From Acer yangbiense (lineage: Eukaryota; Streptophyta; Magnoliopsida; Sapindales; Sapindaceae): a DNA stretch of 64,000 bases. A model generated the notes under the pieces. The model was not told the DNA's origin, searched no databases, and saw nothing but the letters and a program-made list of their open reading frames with translations. The position numbers and the translations under genes are program-made. Within the stretch, counting starts at the first letter, position 1; each line of letters begins with the position of its first letter. Location of the stretch: contig CM017764.1 in the NCBI GenBank assembly GCA_008009225.1, forward strand, positions 45,677,064-45,741,063, written 5' to 3'. Shown one piece after another: positions 33,490 through 45,964 of the stretch.

Positions 33490-36400
33490 ACCCACCTTCT
33501 TGATACTCTCCAAGGATATGCTGCCATTTTTGTCTGGCTCTAATAGCACAAACTGCTCTTTTAAATAGAAGAGTTCATCCACGGTCAAAGTCTTAGACAA
33601 GGCCTGCAGAGAAATGAATAGAATAATAATAACTAGCAGTTATTTTGAAAGTAAACAAGAAAAGTAAGGACTTCCAAAATGAAATATATTATCACATGTT
33701 CTGTATATTTCTGAACTTTGGCAAGACAAGCTTTGCAAAATTTGAAATAAAAATCTAAAATGGAAACATATTCAGCTTGAACTCGTACCATCTGCAAGCA
33801 GTATTCATTATTCATTCATGAAGGTCTGTAGAAAGTTTTTTTGAAGGAAGACACCGAATATGACTTGAATAATCTGGAACCTTAAACCATAGTGGACATG
33901 GAGTTACATCATAACTAGTCAATACAAAATATTACTTTTGGTCCTACAAATAGAGTCCTTCAATTTATGGTCAGTCCCACAATGTTTGCCATTGTATGGT
34001 TTGAAGTATGGCTTGTTTGCCTTTATAGATTATCCCTCTCCCTCAGAAGGACTGTCTTCTCTCAGTTCTTGATCCACATTACAGAGCTAAACAATAGGTA
34101 GATAATTTAAGACAACAAAACAAGGTTGTTTATGAATGTGAACATGCCAAATTTCTTTAAAGAGGTTAATCTATTCGGGTCGGAATAGCCACATCATTCC
34201 ATGGCATTTGTTCAAACGTTAGGAGTTATTTACAATTCTCACAATCTTTTAATAAAAGACAAACAAATATTGTTCTCATTTGGACCTTTAAAACAACCCA
34301 ACTTATTAAAAGATACAACTTCAAGGGATCCAAGGATCCAAGGGGATCAATTATGATATAAATATATATATATAAATAGTAGTAGGTGAGTAGGTCTATT
34401 TATTTTTATTTGTATCTTTTAATAAGTTGGGTTGTTTTAAAAACCCAAATGAGAACAATAATTTTCTTTTATTAAAAGATTCTGTCTAACTTAAAGGCCA
34501 TTAATAACATTGGCCCAATAGTAACATTCAGAATTCAGCTTTTCATTCAAAAAGAAATAAAAAATTTGGACCCCCTTGATCTTGGGCCCGTGGCGGTAGC
34601 ACCATGTGCACTTGCTCAGGGCCAGCCATGCGGCATGACCGTCCACCATTCAATTTCAGAAATATCCCAGAATTTATAATCCAATCAAACAAACGTCAGC
34701 AAAGAACACCACAACATATATTGCATGGTTTACTTGGTCCTAGTTTTGATGATAGAAAAGGATGTGTAGAAAGAGTTGTGATTACTGAGATAATTGAATA
34801 GAATAGAAGAAACCAAATTTCACATCTTGAATTGCCTAGAACCTGAGGTAAACAAAATCCAACACAAAACCTCAGGGAGGCATATAAAATTTATTTATAC
34901 TAGCACAGGCAGAATCTTGGAAAACAATAAGAATTAACTTATTAATAGACATATATGCATACCTTTAAAGCGGCCTTACGCAAAGAAGATGATCGCATAT
35001 ATATCTTCATGAGTTTGAATATTAAAATATCAAGAGGTACTTTTACACCATTATAATTTCGAATCCAAGGATGACCTGCAAATAGGAGACTATGGTCGGT
35101 GATTCAAGAAAAGTTAGCAGTAAATTGACAATATGAGATAAAAATTGAAGCACTCACTTAGAGCCTGAGCAGCTGTCATTCTTTTTCGAGAGTCCTTGTT
35201 TAGTAGGCGTTTGACGAAGTCCTTAGCTTCTATAGATAATGAAGGCCAGGGTCCCTCATCGAAACTAGGATCAGCTTTCAAGACTGCCCGGAAAATTCCA
35301 GACTCGGTCCGGGCCCAGAATGGACGACTACCACATAAAAGAATATATGCTATCACGCCTATACTCCAAACATCAGCCTCTATACCATAAGATCTATGAA
35401 GAACTTCAGGGGCCACATAATATGCACTACCCACAATGTCATTAAGTCTTTCATCTGTAAACCATCATAACAATCATCAAAATGTTCATTCAAATACTCC
35501 CTACTCTCAAAGCTGTGCTAAAGAATAATAATACTAATAGACAAAAACAAAAATAAAAAAATTGACAGTGCAAAATGCATCATCATAGAGAAGACAAACC
35601 TGGTCTAACAAAATCTGATAAGCCAAAGTCTATGGCTTTCAACTGAGAGTTCTCATCCTTGGAAGTATACAGAAAGTTCTGATCCAGAAAATAGCTAAAT
35701 TTAGATTGCAATATGGAGAAAAAGAAAACTGACTTTTCTAGCCGGAACCAATAGCCATTATCTACCATGAAAAGATAAGTAATTTCAAATGATATGGCCA
35801 GACATGGCGAATTAGTGCAAAAATGACCTAGGTCTTCTAGTAGATAGAAAGAAAGAAAAAAAATTCTTTACTGGACATATGAAATCATAAGCCGGATGAT
35901 TTACTGACATTCAAGTATTATTCAAAACCTGAAAATACAAAATTTGAAACTGGCATATCACTGCTGCAGTTGCAGTGTACTTAATTAGAGTTATAAAGCA
36001 AGACAGAAGGAGATTAAAAGTACTTGAACCACCATGTAGAATAAGCTGTGTGCTGTGATGATACACCTCTTAGAAACATACATGTAAACTAATCCAACAA
36101 AGTAGAATAGACAACACGATCTTTCTGATACAGGAATAGGAGAGAATCCTAAATCCTCTAAGATACTTTCAGATTTAATTTGTTATTCTAGTCTTACTAA
36201 TTTATGACATTAAATTTCTGACAAGATAATCTTAAACTTAGGATTTATATCAAGCTTCAGAATGAGCATCGATAATTTAAATGATCAGGACTGTTTGGAG
36301 AACCCCATTACTGATTGAGATTTTTTTTTTTTTTTTTTTTTGAAGCTACTAATTGAGATAAGTTAAGCTGACAGGTTTCGAAGTTTCTCATTGTTACGCA

Positions 36401-37713
36401 AAAGGCAAGTAATCTGCATAACACTTTTATTTTAGGGAAGAAGGCAATGCCCTTTGAACAAATTTGAAGTCTGTTTACCCGAAGACCCAAGACAGAAAGG
36501 ATACTAGACCTAACCTACATTCCATTTCCTGAAATTCACAAAGAGTCCCTTCATCAGGTCAATTTCCAGTCAAGTATTAATTGGGTAACCCCATCACATC
36601 TGCATTACCCCCAATTATTACTCATAAATGTAACTTCCAGCACACATTTAGTGTTCTAAATATAAGGAAGAAAACATGAGAATATGCTCCACCTCTGGTT
36701 TAAGATCTCGATGCACCACACCCTGGATATGACAAAAAGCAACAACATTTAGTATCTGTACCAAGACAGCCTTTGCATCATCTTCAGTGTATTTCCCACC
36801 CCTATAATCATTATAGAATATCTAGTTAGAGATTATAATAATGCACACATGAAAGCCAAAAAAGTAATTCCAATGTTTAAGTGACTACAAAAGACATCAC
36901 CTTGAGAGTATTCTATCTAAAAGCTCCCCTCCTTCACATAACCTGTAAATTTAATCAAATGTATTAATTTCAATTTTGTCAGATATCCTAACTCAAAAAT
37001 CAAGGAGCAAGCAGTCCTCCCAATTATTTTACTGTCAAATAAACAAATCCATACAAACAAAGCTCAAAGGCATATGTTTGCACAAACAACTTCAAGAAGA
37101 AAATCATGTGTTGTTATTATGGAGCTTTCTCAGAAACGTAAAGTTCTCACTTCAATTAATTGAATATTTTTTACTGGTAACTGCAAAAGAAGATGAAATC
37201 TTTAAAGGAAGTGCAATTACATATTTGAAACTTACTCCATCACAATATAGACATTATCATGGTCTTCAAATGCATCATAGAACTTTACAAGATTGTTATG
37301 TCCAGTCAAAGCTCGTAATATTTTCACCTCCCTTCTCACATCCTCAACAGCAATTGCTGTTGTCATCTGGGGATATAAAATAAACCACCATCAGAAAATG
37401 CTACAAGGAGATCTAAGAAAGATCAATATAACCATGGTGTCTCACTACATCATATAATAGAATAATAGATGGAAAATGAAGCTAGATCCTAAACAAATAC
37501 AAAGACAATAAATGTTCTAACTATTCATCACAAAAGTTGCATGCTACGACTGATGGTTTCACACTTGATGTTACTTCCTCATCCTTAACCATGTCAATCT
37601 ATCTTACCAAAACTTTTGCCTCCTTAACACTAAACCTCTTACATAACTTTAAGAGGTCTCATTGGTTAACTTATCTAACACCCGTAAAACAAATCTAGAG
37701 GAATATTTCTAAC

Positions 37714-37768
<55 letters not shown>

Positions 37769-39508
37769 GAAATTGCTTTATGATTTGGGTTATTCCAATT
37801 GAACTTTCAAGTATGTCTTATCTACTTCAGCACAAATCGTAAGCCTCAATGCCTTGTTATCTCAGCCATGACAGAAAAGTGTGCCAAAGTCCGATATAAA
37901 TTTAATATAAATTATACTTTCTCTGCCACTTTCTTGCCTCTATTATAAGATTCTAACCAAACTTAGAGGTGGTTAACCATTCTTCATTAAACGGTCCAAA
38001 TTATTGGCAAAGCTTCTCTGCTCTAATTCAGTTGGAGCACAAGATAATCCAAAAATAACGTTTCTATTCATTGTAATAGGGTTCAAATCAACTACATAAG
38101 GATAAATAGCGGTCAACTAAAAATAAAGAATTCAACCATTGGCGTGTCCAAACAAAAAGGCCGGATTCTGGATGGTGGTAGATATTAGTTTAATGCTTCT
38201 GCAAGCAATCTTCTTTGAAAGCTGACAGTAGATTTATGCTAAGCCGGCCGTTTGAGGCCATGAGTCGTTTCAATAATTAAGTCCACTCAAAATTATCGGA
38301 CCTTGTACCACTTGATCCTTTACTAGAAACAGTCAAATCTAGGAAAAAACTTTATCAGCAACTTCAATCCTAGTTCACACTATATGCACTTCGCCACTTG
38401 CATGTTCCATCAACTTCCAAACATACAAAGTTGATGAATAATAAGATCCACTTTCCATCCCACTAATAATGTGACCTAAAACACCCCAATAACGTTTGCT
38501 AGCCATTAAAAGAAAAACATGCATTATCAAGTGGACCTACACAAATAGTTCTCATCATTGACCAAGAAAAAAAAAAAAAAACTAATAAGCAAATAAGTGT
38601 ATCAGTGTATATCTCTCACACTCAAAATTCCAATGTCATGAAGCTGTATCAATGAGATCATCATCAACTCTATCAAGATCCTCTCTTCTCATAACCATAA
38701 CCCAATTCAAAAAACCAGAGTCTTTGAGCCAAGTTTTCTATAAATTTTTAATTAATTAATAGAAAGAAAAAACAACTAATCTAACCCCACAAAGAAATTA
38801 TTAATAAACTAAAAAAAAAAAAAAAATGACAAACAAGACAAAATTAAGAGAGATAACAAGTGAATTGCATGCAAAAAAAAAAACAAAAAAAAAAAGGAAT
38901 AGGAATTGTTGAGCAATGCAGACCTTGGTTTTGGGGATGATTTTAACAGCAACTTGTTGGCCTTTGAAGTCGCCTTTCTTGTACTTGCCACAACATGTAT
39001 ACCCAAAATGCCCTCGACCCACTTCCTCACCCATCTCCAACCTACTTGTTAACTCCTTGGAGAACCCAAACCTCTTGTCCAACTCCACCACCGCCTCGTC
39101 CTCCTCATCCGGAATCGCCGCCGTATCCGTCGCCGTCGCCGTTGCAGCAGACGACTTCTTGGTCTGCTGTCTTCGTCTCCTCAGCACGGCACGAATGTGC
39201 TTTGCCGGCGATGGCGGCGGGAAGGGCCGTCGGAAAATACGGAGGGGAGTGGAGTTGGCGCTCTTTCCGGTCTTAGACGACGCCGGAGACTTGTATTTCT
39301 TCCAGAGGTAGGCTGGACTGGGAGTGAAGAAAGGGAAGAAAGGAGAGGATGTGGAGGAGGAATGCGGTTGGTTGTCGTCGGCGGCGGCGACAGCGACAGC
39401 GTCGGTGTGGTGGTGGTGGGTGGGAGGAGAGATTGGGGCAATATTGTCATTTGGGTGTGTAGGAGCGTATGGGTTGGGTTTTTGTGGTTTTGAGGTGCAA
39501 GCTCCCAT
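32673..39508 (-). CDS. CDPK-related protein kinase (CRK)
   Basis: Eleven exons join in frame to 611 residues: 39508-38924, 37366-37236, 36942-36901, 36801-36693, 35678-35600, 35454-35158, 35075-34963, 33603-33496, 33383-33321, 33214-33047, 32813-32673. All borders are GT/AG. Exon number and length match plant CRKs. MGACTSKP gives Gly2 for myristoylation and Cys4 for palmitoylation, so it is membrane-linked. A Pro-rich variable region with FRRPFPPPSPAKHIRAVLRR precedes the Ser/Thr kinase. Key sites are the Gly loop GRGHFG (164-169), Lys189, HRDLKPEN (D285), DFG (D306) and the loop LNDIVGSAYYVAPEVLHRSYG. The C-terminal region has EF-hand-like stretches (DKNGSISLES, EKDGNRAIV, HTDGKLSFLGF) that are degenerate, as in CRKs, so direct calcium control is unlikely. 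It is closest to the CRK group with the MG(A/G)CTSKP start. Confidence 0.94.
33437..33485. repeat. GA microsatellite in CRK intron 8
   Basis: About 24 AG units fill nearly half of the 112-bp intron (33384-33495). Read with the gene it is a CT tract starting 10 bp after the exon 8 donor site. Confidence 0.9.
34243..34481. mobile_element. MITE with long inverted repeats in CRK intron 7
   Basis: AATCTTTTAATAAAAGA at the left end pairs with TCTTTTATTAAAAGATT at the right. Further in, a 29-bp stem including ACAACCCAACTTATTAAAAG is repeated as its exact inverse near 34410-34440. The target duplication is not clear. It lies in the 1.36-kb intron 34962-33604. Confidence 0.75.
37707..37764. repeat. 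TA microsatellite in CRK intron 1
   Basis: About 28 TA units lie in the 1.56-kb first intron (38923-37367). They may vary in length between individuals. Confidence 0.9.
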
Positions 39509-40032
39509 TGGGTTTTCGTTTCAGTTAATGAAAATGCAGTGAAGAGAGAAACAGAGAAATTACAGAGAGATTTGTAGTAGTACAAGTAGGAGAAGAAGAA
39601 GAAGAAGAAGTGAGCTGTGCACTGTTTCAGGCCACGTGGCATACACATGAGTCATGAGATGAGGCCTCATGTTCAGGGGTTATTTTGATATTTTCCGTAA
39701 AAGCTATTTTATTTAGTATTTTTTTTTTTTTTTTAATTTCTCATTTATTAGATTAAATCCCGGTATTATTAATGTTCATGTTTACCGACCGAATCCCGAA
39801 TGAAGAGTAAAATGTTATATTTGGCACATCAATTTAGTATTGTACTCCAATGCATAATCCTATTTAAAATGTTATTTTTATTATTTTATTAATTAAAATT
39901 ACAAAAATAAACACTTACCATTAATTCATTCATTATTTCTTTTAATTCTCCAATACAAAGTTCCATTAATACATTCATTATTTCATTTAAAAAATATATA
40001 TAATGGTATTTTTGTAATTAAAAAAGGGACAT
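39509..40032. promoter_or_regulatory. CRK upstream region and part of an older MITE
   Basis: A GAA-rich microsatellite (39590-39610, read as TTC in gene direction) lies about 90 bp upstream of the start codon and is probably in the leader. From about 39810 onward the DNA matches 60866-61205 and is part of a repeat ending TGGAGATGCTCT near 40372. Confidence 0.5.
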
Positions 40033-40375
40033 TTATTGTTGGGATAATGTTATACATTCAACCTTTTTGTCCAACCCTTGATGTGTCAGTTGGTGAGTGG
40101 ATGCACATTAATAATGATTTATCCATATATCCACTCACCAACTGACACATCAAGGGTTGGACAAAAAGTTGGACAAAAATGGTTGGATGTCTACCATTGT
40201 CCTTATTGTTGTGTCAAATTTGGTATATGCTATATTGTGTGCCAAATTTGGCACAATATAGCATATGCCAAATTTGGCACATCATTTGGCATTGCATTAG
40301 AGGATGATTTTTACACCCTATACTAAATTTTAACATTGGCACAGATATTTGATACAGTATTGGAGATGCTCTTAT
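39810..40375. mobile_element. TTGGCAC-rich MITE, copy 1, with nested MITE
   Basis: AAAATGTTATATTTGGCACATC and TTTAGTATTGTACTCC match 60862-60910. TTTATTGTTGTGTCAAATTTGG matches 61059-61078. The end ATTGGAGATGCTCT pairs with the AGACCATCTCCAAT start seen in copy 2. Inverted TTTGGCAC / GTGCCAAA motifs fill the right half. A 161-bp element interrupts it. Confidence 0.65.
40033..40211. mobile_element. MULE-like hairpin MITE with 9-bp target duplication
   Basis: The element (40042-40202, 161 bp) starts GGATAATGTTATACATTCAA and ends with the inverse of GGACAATGGTAGACATCCAA. A perfect stem of more than 30 bp follows (CCAACCCTTGATGTGTCAGT with its inverse). TTATTGTTG flanks both sides (40033-40041 and 40203-40211). 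The matching empty site, a single TTATTGTTG, is at 61060-61068 in the related repeat. Confidence 0.88.
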
Positions 40376-41164
40376 TCAAAAAAAGAACATGATCATATCA
40401 GATTTATCAATACTGACAATCAGAGGCGAAACCAGGATTTTTAGCTAAGAGGGGGCCGAATGAAAATAATTATTAAATTTCATTGGTTGTTTTGCAGTTG
40501 AGTTTAAATTTCATTCGCCCTTATACACTGATATTTTTGGGTGTTATAATACATGTTGATGAAGTAATAGGAAGAACTTGTAATTATCAGGCTATCAGCT
40601 ACAATGGTTATAAATGTGTATGAATTATCAAGTTATAAATTTTATTAACCGATTTTATGTTTCTAAATTTTGGGTGTTTATATTAGCCTTCTCTTGTATT
40701 TTTATTTCCAAAAAAAAATAAAAATAAAATGTTGTTTTATACTAGTTTCGTAATATGGTTTTGCAAAAAAAAAAAAAATAATAATAATAATAATAATAAT
40801 GTTAATAAATAATAGATATTAAATATTCAAAATTATTTTTCATTAAAAAAAAAACAAATGTAATATATACCATTTAATCAAAATAATAAATGTAATGGTA
40901 AGAAAATAAACTACAATTAACAATAATAATAAATAAAAAAAACAAATATGATTAATAAAAATATTCAAAATGTCATTATACCATTGATAAAGTCAAATAA
41001 CAATTATTCATATGTTTTTCTTATAATTTAAATTTATCATTACAATTATCAAGCAAAATTAATTTATAATAGCAACCAACAAATTTAAATAAACAAATTG
41101 AAATAAAAATATATATAATTTATTAGGGATGGAAGAAATAAATAAAATTGGTTAGGGTATGGTA
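40376..41164. other. Gene-free AT-rich DNA
   Basis: It contains an ATA/AAT repeat near 40778-40802 and T-rich stretches. CAGAGGCGAAACCAGG at 40421-40436 resembles a common plant transposon end, but the other end is not found. Confidence 0.4.
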
Positions 41165-41453
41165 ATAAATAAAAGGGATAATTACCCCGGTGGCCATCAA
41201 ATTGATGATACACTATCAAATTGGCCACTAGATTAGAAAGTTGTTCTAAAATGGCTATTTTTGACGAACTTTGTAACACAAACAGCCATTCCATCAAACT
41301 CCATTAACTTTGCTGTTAAATAGATGGGCATTTTAGTAACTTTATCTATAATTACAAAAATAAAATATAAAATATAATACAACATTGTAAACACTGGTCT
41401 TCATATTCCCATTAAATTGATATTGTGACTTTTTCCATCTCTCAAAGTCTCAG

Positions 41454-41492
<39 letters not shown>

Positions 41493-41832
41493 TGAACAAA
41501 CTCCAAGTTTCAGTTTGGTCGTGGTGATTAATTTAATATAAAATTAATTAAAAAAAGAATATGTGGTGATCAACGAATATAAGTGAAAATCTCTTATGTT
41601 GATTATTAATTAGGATGAAAAACTTGGGATTATAGTTTAAATATGGGAATGGCCATTTTGATACCAAGTAAACAATAAGTTAACAGTGTTATAACAGAGT
41701 TTGATAGAATGGTCATTAGTGTTACAAAGTTCATTAAAAATGACCATTTTAGAACAACTTTCCATTCTAGTAGCCATTTTGATAGTGTGTCATCAATTCG
41801 ATGGCCACCAGGGTAATTATCCATAAATAAAA
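41165..41832. mobile_element. Foldback element with ~145-bp inverted repeats and 10-bp target duplication
   Basis: The element (41175-41822, 648 bp) opens GGGATAATTACCCCGGTGGC and closes with the inverse CCACCAGGGTAATTATCC. The arms stay alignable for about 140 bp (GATGATACACTATCAAATTG with its inverse). ATAAATAAAA flanks both sides (41165-41174 and 41823-41832). Long TIRs and a 9-11-bp duplication fit a MULE-derived MITE. The loop holds a run of about 35 T (41457-41491). Confidence 0.85.
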
Positions 41833-42062
41833 TTAACTAAAACCTATTTTTAAGGAATGGATGAAACAATTGAATTTATATATTAAAATAATGGGAGCAG
41901 TAAATGAGATATAATTATATGCATTGTACACATTGTCAAATTATATACACTAAATATTAAAAACATTTTCATTAGTTAACTAACTATTTGAAACTTGATA
42001 ATTTAAAACAGAAAGTACGTAAATTTTATTTAATAGAGAATTTTTAATCTTGATCCGGACAA

Positions 42063-42651
42063 TAAGGGGTCGTTTGTTTTTTTTCACTTAAAACTTAATG
42101 TTTCTGAATTGAACTTATTAAGTTGTTTTGTTTGTTTTTTTTCAAATGGTCAAACAACTTAAAAATATCAAAAAACAACTTAAAAAAAAAAGAGTAAGAA
42201 ATCCTGACTATTAACTTAATTCCAAATCATTGAATTATAATTAAAATATTTTCTTCCAAGTCTATCCTCTAAAAAAAGATATATTTCTAAATTTATCATA
42301 ATTTGATATGGTGTAGAATTCTTTCTTTTAACGTATTTCTTATTTTAAAAGGCTTTTAGAAAAAAAAAAAAAAAAAAAAAAAAACCCAAATCACTTCTCA
42401 TATTAAAATCTTCCTGAAATTAAACAATTGAATTTCTCTCCTACCAAATCATGGTAAGAACTCTTTAATTTTTTTATTTTTATTTTTATTTACGTGTAGT
42501 GGCAGTTATAGAACTCTTTAAACATAATTTATAATGATAATTTGTTATGATTGTCATAGTTGCAATTATATAATTTATCAAATATTCTTTTCGTGGTTGC
42601 ATTCAATATTGAGTAGATTTCGTGGCTTAAAGAAGTTATAGAATAATTGTT

Positions 42652-42682
<31 letters not shown>

Positions 42683-43142
42683 CGGTGTATATAATTTTGG
42701 GACCTTTTTAAAAAAAAAAAAATGGTTTCTAGAATTATATACTGGATATTTGGACAATATGTAAAATTGAATTTGAATTTTTTTTTTTTTTTTACAATAA
42801 ATTGAACTTGAACTTTGTTTGCAGAATAACATGCAAAATTATATTTCTGGATGAATTTTTTGTTTTGTTAAATTAAATTTTGTTTGCGGAAGAACATATA
42901 AAATCTTATAAAGAGTGTTGCATGTTAAATTACTTCTTTTAATTAGTATGGGTATAAATGTAAAATTACTTCTTTTCAGACAATTTTATTTTTAAAAAGC
43001 AAACATGTTGGCAGTACATTCAGACAAGAGAAAAAAAAAAAAAAACAAACATGTCATTCAGATTCAGGTTTCAATCACTATTCAGTTTTCAGTAAAATTC
43101 AGGACTATTTAGTCTTCAGACAAAAAAACAAACGACCCCTAA
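42063..43142. mobile_element. PIF/Harbinger (Tourist-like) MITE, copy 2
   Basis: The element (42066-43139, 1074 bp) starts GGGGTCGTTTGTTTTTTTTC and ends ACAAACGACCCC, with TAA on both sides. Its ends match copy 1, including ACTTAAAACTTAATG and TCAGGACTATTTAGTCTTC. The middle is longer and carries a TA run near 42652-42678. Confidence 0.85.
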
Positions 43143-43203
43143 GATTGTTTTGAATCCATTTAATTTGAATTGATATTTTATCCGTCATAATTATTGTGAG
43201 GAA

Positions 43204-43440
43204 ATGTCCACAATAATGAGTCTTGGGCAATTTATTTGTGAAAATATATGTATAGCCACAAATGGACCACACCTCAAATCAGGTCAAGTTTTAATTGTTC
43301 AAGCTGGCTTTGTAGTAATAAGATCAGCTAAGCCTTATTTGACTACTCCAGGAGCAACTATTCATGGGCATTATAGAGAAATCCTTTACGAAGGAGATAC
43401 ATTAATTACATTTATATATGAAAAATCTCCTAAACCCTAA
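43204..43440 (+). pseudogene. rpoC2: Plastid rpoC2 fragment (nuclear plastid DNA insertion)
   Basis: An open stretch encodes LGQFICENICIATNGPHLKS, GQVLIVQ and VVIRSAKPYLTTPGATIHGH, then ILYEGDTLITFIYEKS. This is the plastid RNA polymerase beta'' subunit of land plants. Homology starts at about 43217 and stops at about 43430, so only some 70 residues of a protein over 1300 long are present. The rest of the frame, including the first residues and the tail PKP, is flanking DNA. Several residues differ from the usual plastid protein, so the copy is not brand new. It could have come via the mitochondrion. It begins about 75 bp after a PIF MITE. Confidence 0.88.
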
Positions 43441-45964
43441 ACATTAAACCAATTTTATGTTTAAATTAGGATTCAAAATCTCATCGATATAGAGATTAGA
43501 GTGAGATACAAGCAATCAGTCAATGAAGAGTAAACTTGTATTAAAAGTATTTTTATTAGTAGGGTGATGAGTTAAGAGATATGGGAGGATGAGGTTCAAG
43601 TCGTGGAAAAGAAACACAGTATATGTCATTGAAAAAAAAAAAAATTGAAGGAGGGGATTTTTTTTATTTATTAATATATATATTTGAAACCATTAACTTA
43701 TTTTCCATTTTGTTTGAAAACCAATCCAAAACTTAATTGCAAAAAATAAAATAAAAAATAAAATAAAATTTGATAGTCGTTTTTTAAGAATTTAAAATTT
43801 CTATATATTAGAATTAGATTGTTGCCTCTAATTGAATTGAATTTTTTTTAATAGTATTAAAATCACTTAAATTAATACAATAAAACTCGAAATTGAAATA
43901 CAAATGTTTTTATATTAGTTTACGTGGACCTAATTACTTATATTTTAACAACCGATGTCTTTGCATGAATCATGATTTAGATTTGCATGTGCAATGCCAC
44001 ACAACAAATGATTAAATGACAAACTTATAATTAATATAATCACCACCCAAATCTCAGTTATGATTGATCTTGATTAAAAAACTGGCATATAAATTTAATT
44101 TGGAGACTTTGGTTTTCCAACTTGATCCTTGTTTAAATATAATAAATTTGGTTTTTACTTACATATAAAGGGAAAGTATTAATGTATACATTAGGTAAGA
44201 TATAGTAGATTCTTGTCTTTATTTTTTTATTAAGCAATGTTATTATTAGGTGTATACCAAACATTTAAACCATTAATGATTCCAATCGATTGCATTTTTA
44301 AATATTAATAATAATTGAAAAATGAATTCAAGATTTCAAGTCTCATTTTATTGGCAAAAGTGCACGTGTGTGAAAATTTTGTTCCTCTTTTGTATGAGCT
44401 CTAATCCGAGTTTTTATTCATTGTTTGATTTCGGGTTAGTGATTTCTAGAGCCACTGATTTGGTGAAACTGTCCCTAAATGATCATTAATTTTTCAAAAT
44501 AGCTCAAATTAGCCATTCCATAGAAAGAAAGTATTGATTGTTGCCATTTTGCCTCTCGATTGTTGCCACTTTGTCTCTTAATTGTTTGAAGTCCGTTTGC
44601 TTCTATCATAACCGGTTAGAATAGAGGTCAAAACAGTAAAACAAAAAGGGGCAATAATCTTCTTTGAGAAAATCTCAAATTTTCCTGGCCCAAACTTTTC
44701 CAATTCAAGCCTCTCACAAAGCTTCTCTCTGTTGCCTCACTCTTTCTCTTCAAACAACCAAAACGCGTATGAAACATACACTAAACCACAAAGGGCATAA
44801 AATATTAATCATAAAAAATTTTATGGGTGCCATGTCACAGATAACATCAGCCTTCTGTTAGATTTTGACATAATGGCTGCCAATGAACAATGTTTTGTTG
44901 AAATGGTGATTTTGAAACAATTTAAATAGTGAATGGCCATTTTGGGACTCCACCTACCAATTAATGGTGTCTAGTGCTATTTTCTCTTTGATTTAGGTAT
45001 AGATCTCAACAAATTTCGACCTTAACATCAGTCCTAACAAAATTATTGAAAAATAAATACTTTCAAATCAATATGGTTATTTTTCCTTTTATAGTATTTG
45101 AATTCGATTTTCTTATTCATGTATCAATAACGTGATTAACAATGCATTACTTAATCTTCTTTTGCTTTCAATCTAATCAATAATGTCCCCTTTTTTGTTT
45201 TTTGTTTTCGGTTTTTTTTTGTTTTTTTTTTTTTTTTTAATAAAGAAAATTGACACCAAATGAGTCGGAGTCTATTGAGCCTACTGAGACCAAACACTAC
45301 ATATACCGTCCGAATTTTTATTCACCCAACATCATGAAGAAAACTCTTTTTACATACTTGTAAATTGCATATAATCCAAGCAAAAGAGAAAAATGTGACT
45401 GAAATTCCCACTACCCATTAAATATTATTTCATTTCTAACTTTTTGTTCCTTAAAGAGAGCTCAAAATTATTAATTCCGTGTGGGAATCCTTTGAAATTT
45501 CTCTCCTCTGATTTCATCATAGTGTGCCCATATATACATAAGTGGATTTTCCACTATAAATCACCAATTTTTGACCACTGTGAGAGCTTTTGTGAACTTA
45601 ATCAATTCACTTGATTAAAGGTAATTAATTGTCTTCTTCTTACAAATAATGGGCTTTGGTCCCCCACGGGCCCCACTCCTCTAGTTACTTTCTCTGTTAT
45701 TTTATTTTTTTTAACGATAAGATGAAATTGATCCAGTGATATATTCCATACACATGTACCATGAAATCATAAAATTGTGGATTTGAGTTATATCTCTCCC
45801 TCTCTAATTCAGTAATAGTTAAATTAATGAAATAAAATAATTGCGGCCATTCGCCATCCGACAAATCAGTAATAATTAAATTAATGAAATAAAAAATTTA
45901 ATTTATTTGAAGATTTAAAATATATAAAACTACCTTTGGTTATAAGAATTGTCTCATGCCTTTT
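43441..45964. other. Gene-free AT-rich DNA with degenerate repeats
   Basis: A stretch at about 44460-44960 has loosely inverted ends (TTAGCCATTCC with AATGGCCATTTT) and may be an old foldback element. Degenerate SINE pieces lie at about 45245-45375 (family 2, GTCCGAATTTTTATTC, CATACTTGTAAATTGCATA) and about 45720-45790 (family 3, CACATGTACCATGAAATC). No gene is seen. Confidence 0.4.

Noticed and set aside
38916..39493. Several frames on the plus strand over CRK exon 1
   Set aside because: They are antisense shadows of a GC-rich exon; the minus-strand CRK frame matches the family.
14710..39508. Gene cluster or operon-like system among ZOP1, ALP1-like, PPR and CRK genes
   Set aside because: Orientation, spacing and families give no sign of co-regulation or shared pathway.
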